64,000 nt of DNA from JBCBEX01 sp038528235 (GTDB taxonomy: Bacteria; Bacteroidota; Rhodothermia; Rhodothermales; Rubricoccaceae): assembly GCA_038528235.1 (NCBI GenBank), contig JBCBEX010000001.1:62001-126000 (forward strand), read 5' to 3'. The notes beneath the pieces are model-generated. The model was given only the letters and a program-made list of their open reading frames with translations. It did not search any database and was not told the origin of the DNA. Each line of letters begins with the position of its first letter. Position 1 is the stretch's first letter. The position numbers and the translations under genes were made by a program. Shown here piece by piece: positions 52,118 through 60,601 of the stretch.

Positions 52118-53197
52118 TCACCCGCCGCTCGTCATGCGCAGGATCTGCTGGGCGGCGTCGCGGCCGGTCTCCAGAGCGCGGTGGACGCGGCCCTGGCCGA
52201 CGAGGTAGTCGCCCGCGAAGAAGAGGCCGTGTGCGGCGCCCTCGGTGAGCACATCAGTGTCGGCGGCTGACGTGGGTAGCGCGTAGCGCCAGCGCTGCGT
52301 GTCGGTCCAGGTCGGCTTCGGCAGTGGCGTGCTGAGCAGCGTTTCGAGGTGAGGGCGAGCGAGATCGAACAGCGTGGCGCGCTCGGCGTCGTAGTACGTG
52401 CGCGTCCAGGCATCGCTCATCTGCGCGACGAGTACCGTCTGCCCGGCTGGGACGTGGCCCGGCTTGTCGTTCTCGAACGAGAGCCACGCGACGGGAAAGG
52501 CGCGGCTCGTGTCGACTAACCCGTATGGCGTCTCTCCGTTGTGGCTCGGACGCTGCAGGAGCTGGTCGAAGGCCAGCACGAGGGCGAACTGCGAGGTGTA
52601 GGCAGCCTGCCCGAGGGCGTCCACGAGGCGGTCGCGCAGGGTGCCGTCGCCGAGGTCGCTGGCGGCCAGCAGGTCGCTCGTCTGGGGGCTCGGCGGCGTC
52701 AGGAGGATCGCATCGAACGTGCCGAGGGCGCGGTCGCCGGTGTCGTAGAGTCGCCAGCCGTCCGAGGTGCGTGCGAGGCGCCCGACGCGCGTCTCGGTGC
52801 GCAGCGGGACATCGGCTGCCTCAGCGAGGAGCTTGCCGAGCCGCGACAGACCGTCGCGGTAGGTCAGCTTCGGCGCGTCGTCGGCGTGGGCTTTGTCGGA
52901 GTGCAGCACCCCGTCGGCGTCGAACGGCCAAACGGGGTTCGCAATCTCAACGAGGTCGTCGCTGGGGAGCGCGTCGCGGAGGAGGCGGTGCGCCCACGAG
53001 TCGCGGTCGGGCTTGGCATAGTTCGCGCCGTGGTCGTAGCGGACGCCGTGCCGCCCGCGCGTGGCCGCGCGCCCCGTGGGACCTCGGCTTTTCTCGAAGA
53101 CGGTGACGGTGAGCGGAGCATCGCGGAGGACGTAGGCGGCGGCAAGGCCTGCCGCCCCGGCACCGATGATAGCGACGCGCTGGGGAGCTATGGGCAT
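52118..53197 (-). CDS. FAD-dependent amine oxidase-like protein
   Basis: The 359-aa protein starts with a dinucleotide-binding motif, VAIIGAGAAGLAAAYVL, then VFEKSRGPTGRAATR and HGVRYDHGANY, which is the pattern of renalase-like/NAD(P)-binding FAD oxidoreductases. The C-terminal GLFFAGDYLVGQGRVHRALETGRDAA is the second FAD-contacting segment. Substrate is unknown. A 285-bp spacer without genes separates it from the histidine kinase. Confidence 0.85.
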   Translation of the reverse strand: MPIAPQRVAIIGAGAAGLAAAYVLRDAPLTVTVFEKSRGPTGRAATRGRHGVRYDHGANYAKPDRDSWAHRLLRDALPSDDLVEIANPVWPFDADGVLHSDKAHADDAPKLTYRDGLSRLGKLLAEAADVPLRTETRVGRLARTSDGWRLYDTGDRALGTFDAILLTPPSPQTSDLLAASDLGDGTLRDRLVDALGQAAYTSQFALVLAFDQLLQRPSHNGETPYGLVDTSRAFPVAWLSFENDKPGHVPAGQTVLVAQMSDAWTRTYYDAERATLFDLARPHLETLLSTPLPKPTWTDTQRWRYALPTSAADTDVLTEGAAHGLFFAGDYLVGQGRVHRALETGRDAAQQILRMTSGG

Positions 53198-53482
53198 GGG
53201 AGACTGGAAACAAGGAGTGCACAGGGAGCACGGTCCTGGGCGAGAACGGTTTCCATCCTAGGCGGGCAGTCCGAGGACGAGGCGGTCCACGGTGCCGACT
53301 TGTCTCCACGCGGTGCGGGGGGCAGGGCGCTCAGCGCCTGTCATGAACTAGAACGGCGCCCAGCGCTCAGAATCGACGCCTCCAACGCTCAGCACCGCCC
53401 TCCAGAGTCATGCCCAACCCAGATCGGGAATGACGACTAATTATGGAGAGGTCGAGCCAGACTACGAAGTCTATGACAGGCG

Positions 53483-56191
53483 CTAGTCGTCCTGGGAAGC
53501 GCTGAGCGGTTGCCGCTCCGGCAGAGCCTCCGTGTTTCGCGGCGTGCGGAGCTGTCCAGTTTGGCGCGGCGGATAGGGGCCGAGCAGCAGTGAACCGGTG
53601 ACCTCATCGGGGTCGGGCGATGCCGCGGCGTCTGGCAGCATCTCGTGCATGAGCGCGGTGAGCTGCTTCCGGGTGAATGGCTTGCTGAGGTAGCCATCGA
53701 ACCCCTGATGGATGAAGCGCTCGCGGTCACCGGGCAGCGCGTAGGCCGTGAACGCGACGATAGGCACGGTTGCGTAGTGAGGGTCCTCACGGAGGCGCTG
53801 CATGACCTCCTCGCCTGACGCCTTGGCGCCCAAGTTGATGTCGAGCAGCACCGCGTCGTAGGACTCGGCCTGGGTGAGCTGATAGGTCTCCTCGGCGCTC
53901 GCGGCGGTGTCGGTGTCGAAGTGGGCGTGGAGCATGCGCTCCATCAGGAAGCGCGTCTGCTGGTTGTCGTCCACGACGAGGACGCGGTGGCGCTTCAGGA
54001 CCGCAACGGGGACCTCTTCGGCCTCCGGGAGGGCATCGGCGGGGGCCTCGTCGCTGCGCGGGAAGGTGACAGTGAAGGTGGTGCCGACGCCCTTCTTGCT
54101 CTTCACCTCGATGGCCCCCCCGAGCTTCTCGACGAGCCGCTGCGTGATGGTGAGTCCGAGCCCCGTGCCTTCGTGGTCCCGCCCGATGCCTTGCGACTCC
54201 TGCTCAAACTCGCTGAAGATGCGCGGCAGGAACGCCTCGTCGATGCCGGGGCCGGTGTCGCGCACGACCAGGCGCACCAGCGTTGAGTCGGCCTCCACGA
54301 GCACGTCGACTTCGCCCTCGCGAGTGAACTTGATCGCGTTGCCGACGAGGTTGTTGATGATGCGATTCATGGCGCCCTCGTCGAGCAGCGCATGGGCGTC
54401 CGGTGCGGTCACGCGGACGTCGAGGGCTAGGCCCTTCGTGGTGGCAAGAGAAGAGAGGAGGTCGACACCTTCTTGCACGAGGGGGCCTACCTGGAGCGGC
54501 TCCGTGCTGAGGTCCATCCGGTCGGCCTCCAGGCGTGCGAGATCGAGCACCGAGTTGAGTGTGTCGAGCAGGCGCTGACCGCTGCGCGTGATCAGGGTCA
54601 CAAACTCGCGGTGGTGCTCGTCGACTTCCTCGGCCAAGACGGACGCGAAGCCCAGAATGCCCGTGAGCGGGGTCCGAATCTCGTGGCTCATGTTCGCCAG
54701 GAACGAGCTCTTGAAGCGGGCGACTTCCTCGGCGTGCTCCTTGCTCTTGAGCAGGACGGTTTCGGCGCGCTTGCGGTCGGTGATGTCGCGGATGTTGAGG
54801 ATGAGGCCGTGCAGGTGCGAGTCCGTGAGGCGGTTGCTGCCGGTGACCTCGGCGAAGACGTAGTGCCCCTGGGCATGCCTCAGCCGCACTTCGATGCTGG
54901 GAAGAGCGCCCTCCTGCTGCAGGGCACGCTGGAGCATGGTCGCCATCGACGGCTGGTCGTCGGGGTGCAGGAAGCGAGCATAAGGTTGCCCAATCTGCGA
55001 GCGGGGCGAGACGCCCAACATGGGTCCGATGGCGGGGCTGACGTACTCGATCCGGCCCTCCGCGGCGAGCACGACGATGATGTCGCTGGAGTGCCGGACG
55101 AGCGCGCGGAACCGCTCCTCGCTCCGCTGCAGCTGTTCCTGCGCTTCCTTGTGAGCGGTGACGTCCTCCACCGTGCCCTCGAAGAACTGGAGGGTCCCCT
55201 CTGTGGTCACGGCACGGGCGTTCAAGCGGATGTGCACCGTGCGTCCATCCCGGGCAACGAGGTCTAGTTCGTGCTGGCTCACCTGCCCCTTCTCCTGGAG
55301 CCGCTCGACGAGGGTGCTGCGGTCGGCCTCGTTCGCGTAGAGGCTGCCCACCGTCGGGTGGGCCTGGCGAAAGTCGTCGAGCGAGGTGTAGCCGAGCATG
55401 CGCAAGAACGACGCGTTGGCGAGCACGATTTCGCCGGAAGGCGTCGTGCGATACATCCCGATCGGCAGTTGCTCGAACAACTGCCGGTATCGTTCCTCGC
55501 TCTGGCCCAGTCGTCCTCGCAGCCCACGAACGCCGTCGGAGAGGCGGTTCAACTCGTGCCGCGTATGGCGCTCGTAGAGCCACCCCACGAGCGCGGCGAA
55601 GGCAAGCCCCGAGATGAGCGCGAGCATGTCGAAGCGGATGCGGACCAGTCCCCCCGTGTAGTTGGGGAAGGCATACCCCTGCTCCGTGAGGATGTAGAGG
55701 CCGACCAGGCTCACGACCCCGGCAATCAGCGTGCTGATCGTGCCTATCGGACCGACGGTGACCGCTGCCGCCATGGGAATCAGAGGTATCCAGTAGAGCG
55801 AGGGGTCGTCCAGGCCTCCGTCGAGCAGTGCCATGAAGACCATGATGATCAGCATCGAGAAGGCTTGGACCAGTCCCAGCACGGTGGCGCTGCGGCTCCA
55901 TCGCAGGAGCAGGGGGCAGGCCAGCAGCGTCATCACGGTAAGCCCCGCCATCGCCGCATCACGCGCCCCGATGTGCCGGTAGATCTGCTCCGTGATGATG
56001 ATGCCAAACGGGAGCACCACAAACGCTCCGACGACGATGGCGCGCATGCGCCGCCGCTCCGTCTCCGAGATGGGCGTCGACGGCAGCAGGCTGTCGATGC
56101 GGTCGAGTGCCCACGCGCCGAGCGTGTCTCGCAGGCCGCCCCGGCCGTCTTCCGTGGGGGAAGGCGGCGCGTGGCCTGAGTTGGAGGGCAC
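53483..56191 (-). CDS. Hybrid histidine kinase with two PAS domains
   Basis: The 902-aa protein is a membrane-bound sensor kinase with a receiver. Up to six N-terminal TM helices (residues about 50-230) come first, then two PAS domains (SEERYRQLFEQLP from about 230; SEERFRALVRHS from about 357), a HisKA with the phosphorylated His in LANMSHEIRTPLTG near 500, and a HATPase with NAIKFTREGEV near 620 and the G-box DTGPGIDE. The receiver has VLVVDDNQQ near 737, phosphoacceptor Asp in LLDINLGAK near 783, and Lys in LSKPF near 835. The GTG at 56191 is a best guess; the frame stays open upstream to 56338. No output gene is adjacent. Confidence 0.9.
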   Translation of the reverse strand: MPSNSGHAPPSPTEDGRGGLRDTLGAWALDRIDSLLPSTPISETERRRMRAIVVGAFVVLPFGIIITEQIYRHIGARDAAMAGLTVMTLLACPLLLRWSRSATVLGLVQAFSMLIIMVFMALLDGGLDDPSLYWIPLIPMAAAVTVGPIGTISTLIAGVVSLVGLYILTEQGYAFPNYTGGLVRIRFDMLALISGLAFAALVGWLYERHTRHELNRLSDGVRGLRGRLGQSEERYRQLFEQLPIGMYRTTPSGEIVLANASFLRMLGYTSLDDFRQAHPTVGSLYANEADRSTLVERLQEKGQVSQHELDLVARDGRTVHIRLNARAVTTEGTLQFFEGTVEDVTAHKEAQEQLQRSEERFRALVRHSSDIIVVLAAEGRIEYVSPAIGPMLGVSPRSQIGQPYARFLHPDDQPSMATMLQRALQQEGALPSIEVRLRHAQGHYVFAEVTGSNRLTDSHLHGLILNIRDITDRKRAETVLLKSKEHAEEVARFKSSFLANMSHEIRTPLTGILGFASVLAEEVDEHHREFVTLITRSGQRLLDTLNSVLDLARLEADRMDLSTEPLQVGPLVQEGVDLLSSLATTKGLALDVRVTAPDAHALLDEGAMNRIINNLVGNAIKFTREGEVDVLVEADSTLVRLVVRDTGPGIDEAFLPRIFSEFEQESQGIGRDHEGTGLGLTITQRLVEKLGGAIEVKSKKGVGTTFTVTFPRSDEAPADALPEAEEVPVAVLKRHRVLVVDDNQQTRFLMERMLHAHFDTDTAASAEETYQLTQAESYDAVLLDINLGAKASGEEVMQRLREDPHYATVPIVAFTAYALPGDRERFIHQGFDGYLSKPFTRKQLTALMHEMLPDAAASPDPDEVTGSLLLGPYPPRQTGQLRTPRNTEALPERQPLSASQDD

Positions 56192-56423
56192 AGGACGAGG
56201 CACGGAGAACGGGCGGAAGGCGGCGAAGGGACAGGCAGACCAACACAAACTGTACCACTCTGCCCAGGGGAGCCGGGGCGTTCCATTCCGGACGCTGCGT
56301 CCGGCCCGTGCGCCCGAGGGCCCGCGCACGCGTTTCACAATCGTCCATCGCCGCGTACCTTTTGCGCACGCCCGCTGTCTCCTTCTTGCTCCCTCGCAGC
56401 CCGTTATTTGGAGCCTCTACCCT

Positions 56424-57287
56424 ATGCAGCCTCCCTTCTTCCTCGCTCGCCGCTTCGTCGCGGGTGAAACGCTCGAAACCGCGCTCCCCATCGTCACGAG
56501 CGAGCTGCGCGACGGCCTCCACGTGGCGCTTGACCTCCTCGGCGAGGACGTGGAGGACCCCGAGCAGGCAGCCTACTACACCGAGGTCTATGTCGCCCTG
56601 GCCGAACGGATCGCGCACCTGCCGCGCCCCGAGGGCACCGATCTCAACATCTCGATCAAGCTCTCGATGATGGGGCAGGTCATCGACCATGACCTCTGCG
56701 AGCAGCACCTCCGGCGGCTCCTCGACACGGCGAAGCAGCACGGTGTCTTCGTGCGCCTCGACATGGAGGGCTCCTCCCTCACGCAGTCGACGCTCGACCT
56801 CTTCGAAGCGGTCTACCCCGACTACCGCGACTACGTCGGCGTGGTCCTCCAGGCGATGCTCCACCGCACCGCGCGCGACGTGGAGCGTATGTGCGAACTG
56901 AACGCCCGCGTCCGCATCTGCAAGGGCGCCTACAAGGAACCGGCCTCCCTCGCCCATCAGGATATGCCGACGATCCGGTCGCACTACATCGACTACATGC
57001 GCGAGCTCATCCAGCACGCGCGCTACCCCGGCATCGCCACGCACGACGACCAACTCATCGACGCCACGAAGGCGTTCGTCGCCGAGCAGAACATCGACCG
57101 CGATCGCTTCGAGTTTCAGATGCTCTATGGCCTGCGCCCGTCCACGCAGCGTGACCTACGCGCCGCAGGCTATCACATGCGTGTCTACGTGCCCTACGGG
57201 ACGCAGTGGTTCCCCTACTTCTCCCGGCGCCTCCGCGAGCGCAAGGAGAACGTGTTCTTCGTGCTGAAGGCGCTCGTCAAGAACTGA
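56424..57287 (+). CDS. Monofunctional proline dehydrogenase
   Basis: The 287-aa FAD enzyme oxidises proline to pyrroline-5-carboxylate. It matches the short Bacteroidota/Deinococcus type: ISIKLSMMGQVID near residue 77, FVRLDMEGSSLTQSTLDLF near 110, VVLQAMLHRTARD near 143, ARVRICKGAYKEP near 163, IATHDDQLI near 202, and FEFQMLYGLRP near 230. The C-terminal YVPYGTQWFPYFSRRLRER is the flavin- and proline-contacting segment. The ATG at 56424 is the first in-frame start with family similarity. The histidine kinase is divergent, 232 bp away. Confidence 0.93.
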   Translation: MQPPFFLARRFVAGETLETALPIVTSELRDGLHVALDLLGEDVEDPEQAAYYTEVYVALAERIAHLPRPEGTDLNISIKLSMMGQVIDHDLCEQHLRRLLDTAKQHGVFVRLDMEGSSLTQSTLDLFEAVYPDYRDYVGVVLQAMLHRTARDVERMCELNARVRICKGAYKEPASLAHQDMPTIRSHYIDYMRELIQHARYPGIATHDDQLIDATKAFVAEQNIDRDRFEFQMLYGLRPSTQRDLRAAGYHMRVYVPYGTQWFPYFSRRLRERKENVFFVLKALVKN

Positions 57288-57373
57288 GTACATACGTGTC
57301 GCACATGTTACGTCTAGAACGGTCGCGACGGCCTTCCCGTTGACGCGCCTATGTTCACCACCGCTCGTGCCTC

Positions 57374-58048
57374 GTGCGACACGCCACCGACTACGCCGCC
57401 CTCGCCACAAACGTAGGCCGCTATGCGCTGCTCGCGGTGCTCGGCGTCGTAGCGCTGGGGTTGCTGCGCAGCGCGGTCCAGGTCGAGGCCAACACTGGAG
57501 GCGAGCAGGCCGCTGAGGAGCGGGTGCCTGCTCAGGCGACGGACGTGCCCGAAGAGATTGCCACCGCGCCATTCCAGGCGGATCGCGTGGCACCGGCTCC
57601 GCTCCTGGAGGTGGCCCCGCGCTCTGTGCTCGCGCGCCTCCGCATGCCCGTTGAGGGCGTCGCACCCGACGAGTTGCATGACTCGTTCACGGACCCGCGC
57701 TCGGGCGGTCGCACGCACCACGCGCTCGACATCATGGCCCCGCGCGGCACGCCGATCCGCGCAGCCGTCTCGGGGACGCTCGCCCGCATCCACACGAGCG
57801 CGCGCGGCGGCAAGTCGCTCTACCAGATCGGCCCCGACAGCGCCTACGTGTTCTACTATGCCCACCTCGACGCCTTCGCGGACGGCCTCGAAGAAGGCCA
57901 GGCCGTCCAGCGCGGCGATGTGCTGGGAACGGTCGGCAGCACGGGCAACGCGCAGGCCCCGCACCTCCACTTCGGCATCTGGACCTTCGAGAACGGCAGC
58001 CTCTATGGCGGAACGCCGGTCAACCCGTACCTCTGGCTCGCGGAGTAG
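57374..58048 (+). CDS. M23 family metallopeptidase
   Basis: The 224-aa protein has one N-terminal TM helix (residues about 17-32) and a LytM/M23 zinc peptidase domain: HHALDIMAPRGTPIRA near residue 115 (first His and Asp ligands), FYYAHLDAF near 157 and PHLHFGIWT near 197 (final His). Peptidoglycan cross-bridge cleavage is the usual role. The GTG start at 57374 is chosen as the only start that includes the TM helix. Repeat C3 lies directly after the stop. Confidence 0.88.
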   Translation: MRHATDYAALATNVGRYALLAVLGVVALGLLRSAVQVEANTGGEQAAEERVPAQATDVPEEIATAPFQADRVAPAPLLEVAPRSVLARLRMPVEGVAPDELHDSFTDPRSGGRTHHALDIMAPRGTPIRAAVSGTLARIHTSARGGKSLYQIGPDSAYVFYYAHLDAFADGLEEGQAVQRGDVLGTVGSTGNAQAPHLHFGIWTFENGSLYGGTPVNPYLWLAE

Positions 58049-58055
58049 GACCTGC

Positions 58056-58187
58056 GGGTGTGGACGTGTGCAAGTATGAAGGTGTGGACGTGGGGCTCGG
58101 CAGCCTCGTCGCTCGCGTTTGCTCTGGGTGGTGCGTGTGAGCATGACATGACCACCTTCACACGTCCACACGTTCACACCGCCACAC
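58056..58187. repeat. Repeat family C, copy 3
   Basis: The left arm GGTGTGGACGTGTG ... AAGGTGTGGACGTG (58056-58098) faces ACCTTCACACGTCCACACG and TTCACACC (58151-58187). Arms are the clearest of the three copies and show the 8-bp rhythm TTCACACG-TCCACACG-TTCACACC. It lies between convergent genes and ends 6 bp before the BON-LysM stop. Confidence 0.8.
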
Positions 58188-58193
58188 TCGGCA

Positions 58194-58766
58194 TTAACGC
58201 ACGCGGAGCCGCTGGCCGATGGCGATCGTGGTTGAGCGAAGATTGTTGAGGCGACGGATCTCAGCTACGGTGGTGCCATAGCGCTGTGCAACGCGAAAGA
58301 GCGTATCCCCGCGTCGGACGGTGTGGTAGGTCGCAGCAGGAGCCTCTGGGAGCGGATCCGGCGTCGACATCTCGGGCTCGGGCTCTGGGAGCACCAGGGT
58401 ATCGCGGGAGACAACGGACGCCGTGTCAGTCACAGGCGGGGCAGGCACAGCGAGGCTGTCGACGACCTCACGGACGCCGCGTGTAGCACCAGCGAGCGCA
58501 AGGGCCTCCTGACGGAGCGCCTGGCTCGGCAGTGCTCCGATCAGCGTGAGTACGCCGTCCTCGACGCGCAGCGCGTAGTCGAACGCACGGAGGTCGGCGT
58601 GAGCGCCGAGCGCCTGCTCGACACGCGCCGCCGTGCGCAGGTCGGCCAGCCCGTCGTCCAACGACTGCGCGGCGACCGACAGCGGTAGGAGCATCCCGCT
58701 GAGGATCGCCGCGAGGAGTAAGACTCGAAACGTTGAGATCCGGGCGCCGGTAGCAGGCTCGTTCAT
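58194..58766 (-). CDS. Exported BON and LysM domain protein
   Basis: The 190-aa protein has a signal peptide (residues about 1-32), a BON-like domain (residues about 40-105; LRAFDYALRVEDGVLTLIGAL and REVVDSLAV), a Pro/Glu/Thr-rich linker, and a C-terminal LysM domain (YHTVRRGDTLFRVAQRYGTTVAEIRRLN near 145). LysM binds peptidoglycan; BON associates with membranes or osmotic stress proteins. Its ATG overlaps the trxB stop by 4 nt (TCAT at 58763-58766), so it is probably co-translated with trxB. Confidence 0.85.
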   Translation of the reverse strand: MNEPATGARISTFRVLLLAAILSGMLLPLSVAAQSLDDGLADLRTAARVEQALGAHADLRAFDYALRVEDGVLTLIGALPSQALRQEALALAGATRGVREVVDSLAVPAPPVTDTASVVSRDTLVLPEPEPEMSTPDPLPEAPAATYHTVRRGDTLFRVAQRYGTTVAEIRRLNNLRSTTIAIGQRLRVR

Positions 58767-59830
58767 GCCGACTCCGTGGCGGGGGCGGCGTGCCATTCCG
58801 TCTCGGTGCGGACCTGGTCGATCTCGCCGCGCTCGGCCAGCCAGCGCTCCGCGTCGATGGCGGCCATGCAGCCGGTGCCCGCCGCCGTGACGGCCTGGCG
58901 GTAGACGTGGTCCTGCGCGTCGCCGCAGGCGAAGACGCCGGGGACGTTCGTGTAGGTCGAGTCGGGCTTGGTCTGGATGTAGCCCGTCTCGTCCATGTCG
59001 AGCCAGCCTGCGAAGATGTCGGTGTTCGGCTTGTGGCCGATGGCGACGAAGAGGCCGTGCACGGCCAGCGTGCTCGTCTCGCCCGTCTCGCGGTTGCGCA
59101 GCTCGAGGCCCTCGACGCCCTTGTCGCCGAGCACGTCGGTGACTTCGGTGTTCCAGACGAACTCGATCTTGTCGTTCTTGAACGCGCGCTCCTGCATGAT
59201 CTGCGAAGCGCGCAGCTCGTCGCGGCGGTGGATCACGTAGACCTTCGAGGCGAAGCGGGTCAGGAAGAGCGCTTCCTCCATCGCCGTGTCGCCGCCGCCC
59301 ACGATGGCGACGTCCTGGTTGCGGAAGAACGCGCCGTCGCAGGTCGCGCACGCCGAGACGCCGTAGCCGAGCAGCCGCTCCTCGTTCTCCAAGCCGAGGT
59401 ACTTCGCGCTCGCGCCCGTCGAGATGAGGACGGTGTCGGCGGTGAGCGGCGTGTCCTCGTCCACGAGGAGCCGGTGCGGATAGCTGCTGAAGTCGACGGC
59501 CGTGACCATGCCGTAGCGCAGCTCCGCGCCGAAGCGGGTGGCCTGGCCCTCGAACTTCTGCATCATCTCCGGTCCCATGATGCCGTCCGGAAAGCCGGGG
59601 TAGTTCTCGACGTCGGTCGTCGTCATGAGCTGGCCGCCGGGCTGGAGGCCCTGGATTACGAGCGGGCTGAGGTTGGCGCGCGCCGCGTAGACGGCCGCCG
59701 TGAGCCCCGCCGGGCCGGTCCCGACGATCACGACGGTGCGGTGCTCGGCGTCGGTGAAGTCGATGCCGTCGAACGCGCTGAGGTCAGGGGTGCCCTTGGG
59801 AGAGGTGGGGGTGCCGTTGTTCGTAGCCAT
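58763..59830 (-). CDS. trxB: Thioredoxin reductase
   Basis: The 355-aa FAD/NADPH enzyme reduces thioredoxin. It has the FAD motif VVIVGTGPAGLTAAVYAAR near residue 33, GGQLMTTTDVENYPGFPDG, the redox-active CATC near 160 in SACATCDGAFF, the NADPH motif VAIVGGGDTAMEEALF near 175 and a C-terminal GVFACGDAQDHVYRQAVTAAGTGCMAA. It is preceded by a ~30-residue Thr/Pro-rich leader not present in most homologues, so the true start may be inside. trxA lies 108 bp upstream on the same strand. Confidence 0.95.
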   Translation of the reverse strand: MATNNGTPTSPKGTPDLSAFDGIDFTDAEHRTVVIVGTGPAGLTAAVYAARANLSPLVIQGLQPGGQLMTTTDVENYPGFPDGIMGPEMMQKFEGQATRFGAELRYGMVTAVDFSSYPHRLLVDEDTPLTADTVLISTGASAKYLGLENEERLLGYGVSACATCDGAFFRNQDVAIVGGGDTAMEEALFLTRFASKVYVIHRRDELRASQIMQERAFKNDKIEFVWNTEVTDVLGDKGVEGLELRNRETGETSTLAVHGLFVAIGHKPNTDIFAGWLDMDETGYIQTKPDSTYTNVPGVFACGDAQDHVYRQAVTAAGTGCMAAIDAERWLAERGEIDQVRTETEWHAAPATESA

Positions 59831-59938
59831 GGCGTGTGAAACGGAGAGTCGGGGAAACGGAGCGGCGAGGAGCCGGAATAAGCGAGGCGCAGGCGGCGGC
59901 TTCGTGCCACGCCTGCGCCTCGGGGAAGCGGGGACGCC

Positions 59939-60283
59939 TTACGCGGGCTGCGCGGCGAGGCTCTCCAGCGTCTGCGCGAGGATCTTCTCGGGCACTACGC
60001 CGACCTTCTGGTCGACGACCTGGCCGCCCTTGAAGAAGAGCAGCGTTGGGATCGAGCGGATGCCGAAGGCCTGCGCGGTCTGCGGATTGTTGTCGACGTC
60101 GAGCTTGGCCACCTTCGCCTTGCCGTCGAAGTCGGCGGCGAGCTTCTCGATGGTCGGGGCAATAACGCGGCAGGGTCCGCACCAGGTCGCCCAGAAGTCG
60201 ACGAGCACAGGCTGGTCGGAGTTGATGACTTCCTGCTCGAAGTTGGCGTCGGTCAGGGTGACGTATTTCGCGGTGTCGGCCAT
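59939..60283 (-). CDS. trxA: Thioredoxin
   Basis: The 114-aa protein has the active site WCGPC at residues 34-38 in LVDFWATWCGPCRVIAP and the cis-Pro segment SIPTLLFFKGGQ near 80. It is a standard cytosolic thioredoxin of normal length and a probable partner of the thioredoxin reductase gene just downstream. The ATG at 60283 gives the family's normal start. Confidence 0.95.
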   Translation of the reverse strand: MADTAKYVTLTDANFEQEVINSDQPVLVDFWATWCGPCRVIAPTIEKLAADFDGKAKVAKLDVDNNPQTAQAFGIRSIPTLLFFKGGQVVDQKVGVVPEKILAQTLESLAAQPA

Positions 60284-60601
60284 GGTGGTTCGGGGAGGTT
60301 GAGATCGAAGAACGATGCTAAGATGAATGCAGGGCTGCAACGGCCCGACGGAATCGGGGTTTCTCTGAAAGCGCGGTCCGGCCGATCCTTGATCGGATAT
60401 TAGACCGAACGTTCCAAATTCGAGAGGTAGAGGGTGCGAGGGACGCGGGTCTTACGTGCGGCTCTCCCCGTTCCGGTCGACAGTCTCTATGCTCCCATGT
60501 CAACCGAAACTGTCCCCCTCAACAATGCGGGGGACAGCTTGTGCGCTGCCCTAAAGATCATGAGGGCGGCGTACGAGCGGGGGGAGCCGTCACGTTACCC
60601 A
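60284..60601. other. Spacer between trxA and purL
   Basis: No gene. The right half is repeat B4 (60460-60588). The left half contains an inverted CCGATC/GATCGG pair (60383-60397) before trxA, possibly part of its promoter region. Confidence 0.5.
60460..60588. repeat. Repeat family B, copy 4
   Basis: GGCTCTCCCCGTT at the left and GCGGGGGGAGCC at the right enclose ACTGTCCCCCTC-AACAATG-CGGGGGACAG. The inner loop is longer than in the other copies. It ends 14 bp from the purL stop codon. Confidence 0.85.

Noticed and set aside
53198..53482. Possible small gene in the spacer before the FAD oxidoreductase
   Set aside because: Short frames only, with no start context or similarity.
60383..60430. 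GGAAC-type ECF sigma promoter before trxA
   Set aside because: GGAACGTTCGG occurs on the minus strand but no suitable -10 partner at the right spacing could be defined.
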